In this document: positions 7,174 to 13,742 of the stretch, piece by piece
Layout of the letters: every line of letters begins with the position of its first letter
How positions within the stretch are numbered: position 1 is the stretch's first letter
Assembly: GCA_002319815.1 (NCBI GenBank)
Contig: DCFR01000032.1
Coordinates: forward strand, 1 to 21,662
DNA: 21,662 bases
Direction: 5' to 3'
DNA from: Megamonas sp. UBA1799
GTDB taxonomy: Bacteria; Bacillota; Negativicutes; Selenomonadales; Selenomonadaceae
The notes under the pieces: model-generated
Told to the model about the DNA's origin: nothing
Seen by the model: the letters and a program-made list of their open reading frames with translations, nothing else
Databases searched by the model: none
Made by a program: the position numbers and the translations under genes

Positions 7174-7437
7174 ATGGAAAATACGATGGAAAATTTTGTG
7201 AACGAGCGCATTGATCAGGTATTGAAAAGATTTCCTGACTGCTGTCACTGTTCGCGCTGCCGACAGGATATTCTGGTACTGGCGCTGAATCATTTACCGC
7301 CGCGGTATTGCAGCTCCAATAATGGAGAGGTGTATACCCGTCTTGATCTCTATGATACCCAGCAGGAAGCAGAAATTTTTCAGGAAATCACCAAAGCGGT
7401 GGAGATTGTTTCGTCGCATCCGCGCCATGCAATATAA
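7174..7437 (+). CDS. comFB: ComFB-family small protein
   Basis: The 87-residue soluble protein matches the late-competence ComFB family: helix NFVNERIDQVL, a Cys cluster CCHCSRC (C23, C24, C26, C29), then DILVLALNHLPPRYC (C46), GEVYTRLDL and a C-terminal helix ending SSHPRHA. The Cys cluster could bind metal. Family members in cyanobacteria have been described as cyclic-di-nucleotide (c-di-GMP) receptors; whether this one binds a nucleotide is inference. The ribosome site AAAGGGTG lies about 8 nt before ATG 7174. It is the last gene of the ABC operon, 50 nt after the permease, so it may link the operon to second-messenger signalling. No other competence gene is adjacent. Confidence 0.85.
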   Translation: MENTMENFVNERIDQVLKRFPDCCHCSRCRQDILVLALNHLPPRYCSSNNGEVYTRLDLYDTQQEAEIFQEITKAVEIVSSHPRHAI

Positions 7438-7477
7438 AAGCGCTTCTGCCTGCCGTAAGAGCAGAGCAAAAGCGCGC
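7436..7477 (-). terminator. Terminator between convergent comFB and the CNNM gene
   Basis: An imperfect hairpin has outer arms GCGCTT (7440-7445) / AAGCGC (7470-7475), with further partial pairing inside. Read on the minus strand it is followed by TTTTAT, so it best serves the minus-strand gene ending at 7481. It may also act weakly on the plus strand. Confidence 0.65.
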
Positions 7478-7480
7478 GGT

Positions 7481-8821
7481 TTATAAGGAAGAATCGGAAT
7501 TGGTCAGATTATGGGCGGCGGATGGACGGACTGGCTTTTTGGTGAGGAGGATCTTATCAATCCGGGCCCGGTCCATATCAACGATCTCAAAGGTCAGATC
7601 CTCCCAGGTGCAGGTTTCGGCCACTTTGGGAATATAGCCAAAGTATGAGGTGAGAAAACCGCCCATGGTCTGATAATGATCTTTATCTTCATTGGGAAGT
7701 TTGTCAAGGGCAAAACGTTCCTTAAAATCGTCAATAGAGAATAAACCGTCGATATACCAGGAATTTTCATCCCGCTGGGTCACCTGTATCGGATCAGGTT
7801 CGCTGTCGCCGACGGTATCACCGATAATTTCTTCAATGATATCATTCAGGGTAATGAAGCCGATAACGCCGCCATATTCGTCCAATACTACGGCTTCTCG
7901 TACATGTTCTTTGCGGAACTTTTCCAGCACACGGAAAGTTTCCATTGAACGGGGAATCAACAATGGTTTCTTAATATGTTCGGTCAGGACCAGCGGCTGT
8001 TTTTCAATGGCGGCATTTAAAAGATCCTTGGCGTACAGAATGCCGCAAAAATCATCCAGATTGTTTTTGCCGACAGGGAATACGTTATCGGGATGTTCTT
8101 TGATCAAGGCCAGATTATATGCTGCCGGATCTTCCAAATCCAGCCACAGCATTTGCGTCCGCGGCGTCATCAGCGAATAGGCGGTCTGATCACTCATATG
8201 AAAGATGCGGTCAACCATGGCTTGTTCGGTTTTTTCAAACGTGCCGTCTTCCGTTCCCTGCTCGATGAGGTCTTTGACCTCATCTTCCGTAACCGTGTCT
8301 TCGATATGGGGATTAATGCCAAACAGCAGCAGAACAATATTAGCCGACCGGGCTAAAAAAGACACCGACGGGCGACTGATCAATTCTATTTTCAACAGAA
8401 TCTTTCCGTAACGAAGAAGAATTTTTTCCGGATCTTGTAAGGCTATTTTTTTCGGTAAAAATTCGCCAAATAGCAGGTTGATGTAGGTAATGACGATCAT
8501 ACTGACCATTAAAGAGAATGCTTCCGCATGGGGCAAAAAAACGAGGCTTTTGGCTATCCGCGGCGCAATCAAAGCACCGGCGGTTGTTCCTAGTAGTATG
8601 CTCATGAACGTGATGCCAATTTGCATGACGGCAAGAATATGTTCGGGCCCATCAAGAATCTTCAGCGCTGCCAGCGCCTTTGTATTGCCGTCTTCCGCTA
8701 GCCGTTCCAACCGGGTTTTACGGCTCTCCGAGATTGCCGTTTCTGAAAGTGCAAATAGGGCATTGGCTGCTGTGCACAATAAAATTAAGAAAAACAATAA
8801 GCCGGCTTCGGGATTGTCCAA
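7481..8821 (-). CDS. CNNM/CBS/CorC-family membrane protein (hemolysin C-like)
   Basis: This 446-residue integral membrane protein belongs to the group often named hemolysin or CorC-like, with members acting as Mg2+ (or other divalent cation) exporters. An N-terminal DUF21/CNNM membrane domain spans about residues 1-190, including SETAISESRKTRLERLA. A CBS pair follows (about 205-325) with MTPRTQM and VLDEYGGVIGFITLNDIIEEIIGD. A CorC_HlyC domain (about 345-430) ends the protein. The only plausible start is TTG 8821: nearby ATGs are in other frames, and GGAAG sits 4 nt upstream. It is transcribed opposite to its neighbours from its own promoter (8857-8885) and ends at a hairpin shared with comFB. 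Confidence 0.93.
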   Translation of the reverse strand: MDNPEAGLLFFLILLCTAANALFALSETAISESRKTRLERLAEDGNTKALAALKILDGPEHILAVMQIGITFMSILLGTTAGALIAPRIAKSLVFLPHAEAFSLMVSMIVITYINLLFGEFLPKKIALQDPEKILLRYGKILLKIELISRPSVSFLARSANIVLLLFGINPHIEDTVTEDEVKDLIEQGTEDGTFEKTEQAMVDRIFHMSDQTAYSLMTPRTQMLWLDLEDPAAYNLALIKEHPDNVFPVGKNNLDDFCGILYAKDLLNAAIEKQPLVLTEHIKKPLLIPRSMETFRVLEKFRKEHVREAVVLDEYGGVIGFITLNDIIEEIIGDTVGDSEPDPIQVTQRDENSWYIDGLFSIDDFKERFALDKLPNEDKDHYQTMGGFLTSYFGYIPKVAETCTWEDLTFEIVDMDRARIDKILLTKKPVRPSAAHNLTNSDSSL

Positions 8822-8856
8822 GAAACTTCCACATCCTTTTTCATCATAATATATTT

Positions 8857-8885
8857 ATTATAACATATTTTTATTTTTCTGTAGA
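8857..8885 (-). promoter_or_regulatory. Promoter of the CNNM gene
   Basis: On the minus strand, -35 TCTACA (8885-8880), a 17-bp spacer and -10 TATAAT (8862-8857) preceded by TG make an extended -10. The predicted start is near 8850, about 30 nt before the TTG start codon. Confidence 0.75.
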
Positions 8886-8914
8886 CAGTATCTTTACCCG
8901 GTCGAAAATCGCGA

Positions 8915-9037
8915 TTTGTGATGTCCGGCAGGAAATGGGCCATGCAAACGCGAATGCTATAGCCGGTAGGTTCTTTTCCGGCGAGGGTTTCTTCTGGTAA
9001 AGCTTACTACGAGCAGCGGTAAGTCAGGCTGCATAAA
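8915..9037 (+). promoter_or_regulatory. Potentially structured leader of the nitroreductase gene
   Basis: This noncoding stretch holds several pairing elements that exclude one another. CCGGC (8925-8929) and CCGGC (8978-8982) both pair with GCCGG (8962-8966). Nearer the gene, CTTAC (9003-9007)/GTAAG (9019-9023) competes with GCAGC (9013-9017)/GCTGC (9028-9032), which ends 6 nt before the ribosome site. A TGCTATAG at 8955-8962 could be an extended -10 without a -35. It does not match any riboswitch consensus I recognise. Confidence 0.35.
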
Positions 9038-9053
9038 GAAAGGCGGTTAAAAA

Positions 9054-9575
9054 ATGAATGAAACGATTCAAGTATTGTTGAACCGGCGCAGTGTGCGCCG
9101 CTATCAGCCCAAACAGATTACGGAGCAGGAGCTGGAGACTATTTTGCAGGCTGGCATGTTTGCGCCAAGCGGACATGGTTCACAGCCGGTTCGTATGGTG
9201 GCCATTCAGCGTCCGGAAATTATTCAGCAGCTCTCAAAAATGAATGCTGCTATTCTGGGAACAAGCAGCGATCCTTTTTATGGCGCGCCAACGGTTGTGC
9301 TGGTGTTAGCCGACCGGTCGCAGCCAAATTGGTGCGAAGACGGCGCATTGGTCATGGGCAATCTTATGAATGCTGCCCATGCTATTGGCGTTGATTCTTG
9401 CTGGATTAATCGCGCCCGGCAGGAATTTGATAGTCCGGAAGGCAAAAAAATGCTTCAGGATTGGGGCATTCAGGGGGACTATGCCGGCATTGGACATTGT
9501 CTGCTCGGTTACCGTCTGGGTGATTATCCCAAGGCGGCGCCGCGTAAAGCTGATTTTGTTGTTTATGTCCGGTAA
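9054..9575 (+). CDS. Nitroreductase family protein (FMN-dependent)
   Basis: This 173-residue flavoprotein of the nitroreductase superfamily reduces nitro, quinone or related compounds with NAD(P)H; the natural substrate cannot be read from sequence. The FMN phosphate-binding motif RRSVRRY (11-17) is followed by EQELETILQAGMFAPSGHGSQP, typical of the fold. SCWINRARQEF and GIGHCLLGYRLGDYPK form the C-terminal flavin site. The ribosome site AAAGGCGG (9038-9045) is 8 nt before ATG 9054. It stands alone between a divergent membrane-protein gene and the regulator at 9831, with a terminator-like hairpin just after the stop. Confidence 0.93.
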   Translation: MNETIQVLLNRRSVRRYQPKQITEQELETILQAGMFAPSGHGSQPVRMVAIQRPEIIQQLSKMNAAILGTSSDPFYGAPTVVLVLADRSQPNWCEDGALVMGNLMNAAHAIGVDSCWINRARQEFDSPEGKKMLQDWGIQGDYAGIGHCLLGYRLGDYPKAAPRKADFVVYVR

Positions 9576-9579
9576 GGTT

Positions 9580-9611
9580 TATTGCGGGTAACCGCGGAAC
9601 AATAGTTTTTA
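9580..9611 (+). terminator. Probable terminator of the nitroreductase gene
   Basis: GCGG (9584-9587), loop GTAA, CCGC (9592-9595) is flanked by TATTG/CAATA pairing (9580-9584 and 9600-9604, partly competing) and followed by GTTTTTA. The stem is short, so strength is uncertain. Confidence 0.5.
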
Positions 9612-9695
9612 CTGGCAGCGTACAGCTATGCAGAGCAGCGCGCGAGGATCACTATCAGCAACGCGCAATGGAAAAGCGTCAACAAGCGACATCAA

Positions 9696-9739
9696 CAGCC
9701 GCCGATGTGTTATTGCTCTGGATAATGCGTCAGCGGCTG
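9696..9739 (+). other. Long hairpin in the leader of the TIM-AraC regulator gene
   Basis: CAGCCGC (9696-9702) pairs with GCGGCTG (9733-9739). After one C·A mismatch, 9704-9713 pairs with 9722-9731 over 10 further positions including G·T pairs, with the 8-nt loop TGCTCTGG. Only CTTTATTG follows, so it is a poor intrinsic terminator. It may be a processing or attenuation element. The rest of 9612-9830 shows no clear promoter. Confidence 0.55.
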
Positions 9740-9830
9740 CTTTATTGTATAGGCGTTGTTCGTATCAGCCGATCTATGGCCGGATCAAGCGCAGAGTATC
9801 GAGATCAACATGCAGTGAGTGGGAGATAAA

Positions 9831-11012
9831 ATGGGCAGAAGTGAAATTATACAACGCTTACAGGCGCAAATAAGGGTAAATGGGCATATCATTGGGGCGG
9901 CGGTTGGTTCTGGCATGACGGCAAAATATGTGGCTATGGGCGGCGGGGATTTTTTGCTGGCCCTGAGTGCGGGCAAGTATCGATTGATGGGACGCAGTTC
10001 ATATGCTGGTTATCTTTCCTGTGGCAACAACAATGAAATTGTTATGGAACTGGGAACAAAGGAACTTTTTCCCATTCTTCCCGATATGCCAATTCTTTTT
10101 GGCCTTTTTGCCAGTGACCCGACGATACATATTTATGAATATCTTAAATTGATTCAACAAAATGGTTTTTCTGGTATTGTCAACTATCCTACGCTATCTT
10201 TGGTTGACGGCAAATTCCGCCAGGCATTGGCAGAAGAGAACACTTCTTTTCAGTCCGAAGTGGAAGCCGTCCGGCTGGCGCATATACTGGATTTATTTAC
10301 CATTGCTTTTGTGACGACCAAAGAGGAATGTCAGCAGATGCTGGCCGCAGGCGCAGATGTCATCTGTGTTCATCTGGGGTTAACCAAGGGCGGTATGATG
10401 GGAGCAAAACGCTATTTTTCTCTGAATGAAGCTCGCTCTATGACGGACGATATCTTCCAATATTGCACAGATCATTATCCGGATATTATTCGCATGATCT
10501 ATGCGGGAAGTATCAGCACGCCGAGCGAATTAGAATATATTTATCAAAATACGAGTTGCCAGGGATATATTGGCGGGTCTACTTTTGATCGGATTCCGGC
10601 GGAAAAAGCAATTCTGGAAACGACGCGGATGTTCAAAAGCGGTCCGGAGGATTCAACTGCGATCACCAATCTGTTAAAAGGGTCTGTTTATGCCGGGGGA
10701 TATGCTGATTTTGTAAAAGATTACATTGGCGAGCATTTTGATCAGCCAATCCAACTGCGGGATCTAGCGTTAGTGGCGCATGTGTCATCTTCCTATTTGT
10801 CTATTCGTTTCAAGAAAGAAACTGGTATGAATTTTACGAGCTATCTGATTCAATATCGGATGAATAAAGCCAAGACATGGCTTAGGGGACCTATGAACTG
10901 CCAGGAAATCGCGGAAAAAGTTGGTTACCCGGACTATGTGCAGTTTTCAAAAATCTTTCATAAATACGTCGGGGTATCGCCAAAAATATATAAAAATAAT
11001 AATCAAGAGTAA
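9831..11012 (+). CDS. TIM-barrel / AraC-type HTH fusion regulator
   Basis: The 393-residue protein has two parts. Residues 1 to about 275 form a TIM-barrel domain of the 'PEP hydrolase-like/TIM-barrel signal transduction' family (PF09370-type), with YRLMGRSSYAGYL, GFSGIVNYPT, LVDGKFR and AGADVICVHLGLT. Residues about 290-393 form an AraC-type double HTH: LRDLALVAHVSSSYLSIRF, then CQEIAEKVGYPDYVQFSKIF and GVSPKIY. The barrel is a paralogue of the free-standing barrel at 12481: 13 of 29 identities around GRSS, and 14 of 24 around LVDGKFR. The loop CHGGP (225-229) of that enzyme is YAGSI (224-228) here, so catalysis may be lost and the domain may sense the ligand. The start ATG 9831 has GTGGGAG 5 nt upstream; GTG 9819 lies within that site. 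It probably activates the downstream operon. Confidence 0.9.
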   Translation: MGRSEIIQRLQAQIRVNGHIIGAAVGSGMTAKYVAMGGGDFLLALSAGKYRLMGRSSYAGYLSCGNNNEIVMELGTKELFPILPDMPILFGLFASDPTIHIYEYLKLIQQNGFSGIVNYPTLSLVDGKFRQALAEENTSFQSEVEAVRLAHILDLFTIAFVTTKEECQQMLAAGADVICVHLGLTKGGMMGAKRYFSLNEARSMTDDIFQYCTDHYPDIIRMIYAGSISTPSELEYIYQNTSCQGYIGGSTFDRIPAEKAILETTRMFKSGPEDSTAITNLLKGSVYAGGYADFVKDYIGEHFDQPIQLRDLALVAHVSSSYLSIRFKKETGMNFTSYLIQYRMNKAKTWLRGPMNCQEIAEKVGYPDYVQFSKIFHKYVGVSPKIYKNNNQE

Positions 11013-11038
11013 ACAAATATGTCATAATTATCGTAAAA

Positions 11039-11115
11039 ATAATATAAAGACAAGAAAAAGTTATGATATAGCTATAAAATATAATATAAAAACAATAATA
11101 CATAATATAAACACA
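11039..11115 (+). promoter_or_regulatory. Three phased 14-bp direct repeats (likely regulator operator)
   Basis: The consensus ATAATATAAANACA occurs at 11039-11052, 11081-11094 and 11102-11115; the copies differ only at position 11 (G, A, C). The starts are 42 and 21 bp apart, which puts them on the same helix face. A weaker half-match lies at 11063. The last copy ends exactly at the -35 box TTTAGA (11116). Direct repeats at 21 bp next to -35 are the arrangement used by AraC-type activators. Caution: the region is very AT-rich. Confidence 0.6.
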
Positions 11116-11144
11116 TTTAGAACAAGATGAAATAGAGGTAGAAT
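11116..11144 (+). promoter_or_regulatory. Likely activator-dependent promoter of the UPF0261/TIM-barrel operon
   Basis: The -35 TTTAGA (11116-11121, 4 of 6 to consensus), a 17-bp spacer and the -10 TAGAAT (11139-11144, 5 of 6) predict a start near 11151 and a leader of about 70 nt. The weak -35 directly abuts the third direct repeat, as expected of a promoter that needs an activator. A competing TATAAT at 11080-11085 has no -35. Confidence 0.5.
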
Positions 11145-11180
11145 CTAGTTAACAGCTGAAGGTTCTGCCTTTTGTTATTT
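11134..11180 (+). terminator. Terminator downstream of the regulator gene
   Basis: GGTAGAATC (11137-11145) pairs with GGTTCTGCC (11161-11169) over 9 positions with two G·T pairs and a 15-nt loop, followed by TTTTGTTATTTT. It would stop transcripts from the regulator gene. RNA starting near 11151 would lack the left arm and escape it. Confidence 0.75.
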
Positions 11181-11219
11181 TGTGAAACAAGAATGAACCG
11201 GAGGCCTGGAAGGAGGAGT

Positions 11220-12443
11220 ATGGTGAAAACAATAGCAATCGCGGGAACTTTTGATACGAAGGGAATTGAATTCGCTTATGTCAAAAAGATGGTTGAGAGT
11301 CTTGGCTTAAAAACATTGATGATTCATACCGGTGTTTTTGAACCGTCTTTTGAACCGGAGGTGAACAATGATGTTGTTGCTGCAGCAGCGGGTTATGACA
11401 TCCGGCAGTTGGCGGCAAAAAAAGATCGGGCTACGGCTACTGATGCCTTAGCGAAGGGAATGCAGGTGCTGCTTCCCAAGCTTTATCAAGAAAAGAAGTT
11501 TGATGGAATCCTCTCCTTTGGAGGATCCGGCGGAACTTCTTTGGTGACGCCGGCTATGCGGGGGCTGCCGCTGGGAGTGCCGAAAGTTATGGTATCGACT
11601 ATGGCTTCCGGCAACGTTGCTCAATATGTGGGCACCAGTGATATTGTTATGATTCCTTCTATTGTCGATGTTGCCGGGTTGAATAAGGTTGCCAGAATGA
11701 TTTATCGGAAGGCTGTTCTGGCTATCGCGGGTATGGTGGGATTGGAAGAAAAACTACCGGCTGATACCGCAGATACAAAGCCTCTGGTAGCGGCCACGAT
11801 GTTTGGGGTAACAACGCCCTGCATCAATACGGCCAAGGAATGTCTGGAAGCGCATGGTTATGAAGTGTTGGTTTTTCATTGCACAGGCACAGGCGGACGT
11901 ACGATGGAATCCTTGATTGATGCGGGCTACTTTAAAGGCGTGCTGGATCTGACGACCACCGAATGGTGCGATGAAATCGTCGGCGGCGTTCTGGCGGCAG
12001 GGGAAACCCGCTGTGAGGCGGCCATTCGCAATAAAGTGCCGCAAGTCGTATCCGTGGGAGCGTGTGATATGGTTAATTTCGGTCCGATGGAGACCGTGCC
12101 GGAACAATTTATGGGACGCAAGCTTTATAAGCATAACCCAACCGTAACGTTGATGCGCACGACCGTTGCCGAAAATGTCAAAATTGGGCTGAAACTGGCC
12201 GAGAAATGGACGCAGGCTGACGAAAAAATGGCCTTGCTGTTGCCGCAGAAGGGAATTTCCATGATTGATGCGGAAGGCCAGCCCTTTAATGGTCCGGAAG
12301 AACGACAAGCGCTTTTCAGCACGCTGAAGGAAAAGATCCATAATCCTTTAGTCGAGATTATAGAAATGGATAACCATATCAATGATGATAAATTTGCCAT
12401 AACCGCGGCAAAAAAACTGATCTCATTGATGGAAGAAGCATAG
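11220..12443 (+). CDS. UPF0261 / Tm-1-like ATP-binding domain protein
   Basis: This 407-residue cytoplasmic protein belongs to UPF0261, the family of the N-terminal half of the tomato virus-resistance protein Tm-1. Its bacterial function is not known to me. Signature segments are IAIAGTFDTKGIEFAYV (residues 5-21), the glycine loop SFGGSGGTSLVTPAM (99-113, likely nucleotide binding), STMASGNVAQYVGTSDIVMI, FHCTGTGGRTME and LDLTTTEWCDEIVGG. ATG 11220 is used; AAGGAGG ends only 3 nt upstream, so GTG 11223, which is 6 nt away, is a real alternative. A 37-nt gap separates it from the TIM-barrel gene, forming a two-gene operon that mirrors the domain order of Tm-1. It is likely controlled by the TIM-AraC regulator upstream. 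Confidence 0.92.
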   Translation: MVKTIAIAGTFDTKGIEFAYVKKMVESLGLKTLMIHTGVFEPSFEPEVNNDVVAAAAGYDIRQLAAKKDRATATDALAKGMQVLLPKLYQEKKFDGILSFGGSGGTSLVTPAMRGLPLGVPKVMVSTMASGNVAQYVGTSDIVMIPSIVDVAGLNKVARMIYRKAVLAIAGMVGLEEKLPADTADTKPLVAATMFGVTTPCINTAKECLEAHGYEVLVFHCTGTGGRTMESLIDAGYFKGVLDLTTTEWCDEIVGGVLAAGETRCEAAIRNKVPQVVSVGACDMVNFGPMETVPEQFMGRKLYKHNPTVTLMRTTVAENVKIGLKLAEKWTQADEKMALLLPQKGISMIDAEGQPFNGPEERQALFSTLKEKIHNPLVEIIEMDNHINDDKFAITAAKKLISLMEEA

Positions 12444-12480
12444 TGTAACGGGATCAATATTTATTAGGGAGGGCACAATC

Positions 12481-13311
12481 ATGTTAAAAAAAGCGAGAGC
12501 AGAGATTATCAAGGACTTCAAAGCACAGGTAGCCAATGGAAAAATTCTCGTTGGTGTCGGAGCAGGTACGGGCATTACGGCGAAATGCAGTGAAAAAGCC
12601 GATGTCGATATGCTGATCATTTATAACTCCGGCCGTTTCAGAATGGCGGGACGCGGTTCTTTGTCGGGCTTGCTGGCGTATGGTGATGCGAATAAGATTG
12701 TACAGGAAATGGGACAGGAAGTTCTGCCGATTGTCAAGAAAACGCCGGTATTGGCCGGAGTCAATGGTACCGATCCGTTCCGGGTTATGGATATCTTCTT
12801 GCAGCAACTGAAGGATCAGGGCTTTAATGGTGTACAAAACTTCCCGACCGTGGGTCTTATTGATGGCAAATTCCGTTCGAATCTGGAAGAAACCGGCATG
12901 GGGTATGGATTGGAAGTTGATATGATTCATAAAGCGCATGAGCTGGATATGCTGACATGCCCTTATGTATTTGATCCGGAGCAGGCGCGGGCCATGGCAG
13001 AAGCGGGCGCCGATATTCTTGTCGCTCATATGGGCTTGACAACAAAGGGATCCATTGGCGCAGAAACCGCCGTGACATTGGATGATTGCTGTGAGAAAAT
13101 CCGCGGCATCATTGCGGCGGGACGCAAAGTCAATCCGGACCTGATGGTTATCTGTCACGGCGGTCCGATTGCCGATCCGGAAGACGCTGAGTATGTAATC
13201 AAACATGTGCCGGAAATTGATGGCTTCTTTGGCGCATCTTCCATTGAGCGCTTAGCTTCTGAACGCGGTATGACAGCGCAGGCGTCGGCATTCAAGGCAA
13301 TCCAGAAATAG
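12481..13311 (+). CDS. TIM-barrel protein, PEP-hydrolase-like (PF09370 type)
   Basis: The 276-residue cytoplasmic protein is a TIM-barrel of the family named phosphoenolpyruvate hydrolase-like or TIM-barrel signal transduction protein; true substrate unknown. Visible segments are VGVGAGTGITAK (24-35), SGRFRMAGRGSLSG (50-63), NFPTVGLIDGKFR (120-132), AGADILVAHMGLTTKGSIG (175-193), and CHGGPIADPEDAEY (225-238), which resembles a catalytic or phosphate-binding loop. AGGGAGGG sits 7 nt before ATG 12481. Its homologue forms the C-terminal domain of Tm-1-like proteins, so it probably works with the UPF0261 product. It is also the paralogue of the sensor domain encoded at 9831. The operon ends at the strong terminator at 13383. 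Confidence 0.92.
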   Translation: MLKKARAEIIKDFKAQVANGKILVGVGAGTGITAKCSEKADVDMLIIYNSGRFRMAGRGSLSGLLAYGDANKIVQEMGQEVLPIVKKTPVLAGVNGTDPFRVMDIFLQQLKDQGFNGVQNFPTVGLIDGKFRSNLEETGMGYGLEVDMIHKAHELDMLTCPYVFDPEQARAMAEAGADILVAHMGLTTKGSIGAETAVTLDDCCEKIRGIIAAGRKVNPDLMVICHGGPIADPEDAEYVIKHVPEIDGFFGASSIERLASERGMTAQASAFKAIQK

Positions 13312-13328
13312 CATACGAAAGCAGGATG

Positions 13329-13363
13329 CAGGCTGTAGCCTAAACGCACGGTTAGTCAGCCTG
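13329..13363 (+). other. Hairpin in the 3' region of the UPF0261/TIM operon
   Basis: CAGGCTG (13329-13335) pairs perfectly with CAGCCTG (13357-13363), and CTAA/TTAG can pair within. There is no T-tract. It lies between the stop codon and the terminator and may protect the 3' end of the mRNA. Confidence 0.5.
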
Positions 13364-13382
13364 TCGGCAAAGTACTGACATG

Positions 13383-13424
13383 CTGCCGGATATCATGGCC
13401 AAGATATCCGGCAGTTTTTATTTT
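13383..13424 (+). terminator. Strong intrinsic terminator of the UPF0261/TIM operon
   Basis: A perfect 12-bp stem CTGCCGGATATC (13383-13394) / GATATCCGGCAG (13403-13414) with an 8-nt loop is followed by TTTTTATTTT. It clearly ends the operon. Confidence 0.95.
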
Positions 13425-13453
13425 ATAAGCCGTCTCATGAACTATCTTGATAA

Positions 13454-13546
13454 AAAATAGCAGGCGGCAAGTACTATATTTTAGAACCAGATACACTTAC
13501 TGAAAAACTGTTGTCAGCATATAAATACCATAGCGGCGTTGACTAA
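13454..13546 (+). pseudogene. Possible remnant of a gene 3' end
   Basis: One frame reads about 30 sense codons (with YYILEPDTLTEKLLSAYKYH) to TAA 13544 and is directly followed by a terminator. It has no start codon or ribosome site, and stops lie just upstream (13448, 13451). The protein-like composition and the terminator suggest the tail of a lost gene, but chance cannot be excluded. I do not recognise the family. The rest of 13425-13742 shows no gene. Confidence 0.25.
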
Positions 13547-13549
13547 AGT

Positions 13550-13595
13550 ATCAAAATCATCTATCCTTAATTATAGGTAGATGATTTTTTTGATA
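13550..13595. terminator. Bidirectional-looking terminator
   Basis: ATCATCTA-T-CC pairs with GGTAGATGAT (one bulged T) around a 9-nt loop, with TATCAAAA on the left and TTTTTTGATA on the right extending the pairing. A-tract and T-tract flanks let it act on either strand. It follows the possible gene remnant ending at 13546, and no converging gene is present. Confidence 0.75.
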
Positions 13596-13742
13596 AAAAT
13601 GTCAGTCAAGTTTTCGGATGATGGCTCCAAAGAAGAGATTAGGCAGGCAATAACAGTAGAATTGGGCCTGTAATGTGATGATAATAGTAAGAAGAAAAAT
13701 CATTAAAATAACCAGTGCGTAATGAATGAAAGGGTGCAAAAA

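Noticed and set aside
9628..9873. 81-codon plus-strand ORF before the regulator
   Set aside because: The Ser/Arg-rich translation is not protein-like, there is no ribosome site, it contains the long hairpin, and it runs into the regulator gene in another frame.
11080..11085. TATAAT as the main promoter of the UPF0261/TIM operon
   Set aside because: It has no -35 at 16-18 bp, lies within a direct repeat, and a better spaced promoter is found at 11116-11144.
11039..11115. CRISPR-like array
   Set aside because: The repeats are 14 bp, AT-rich, only three in number and unevenly spaced, with no cas genes; operator sites explain them better.
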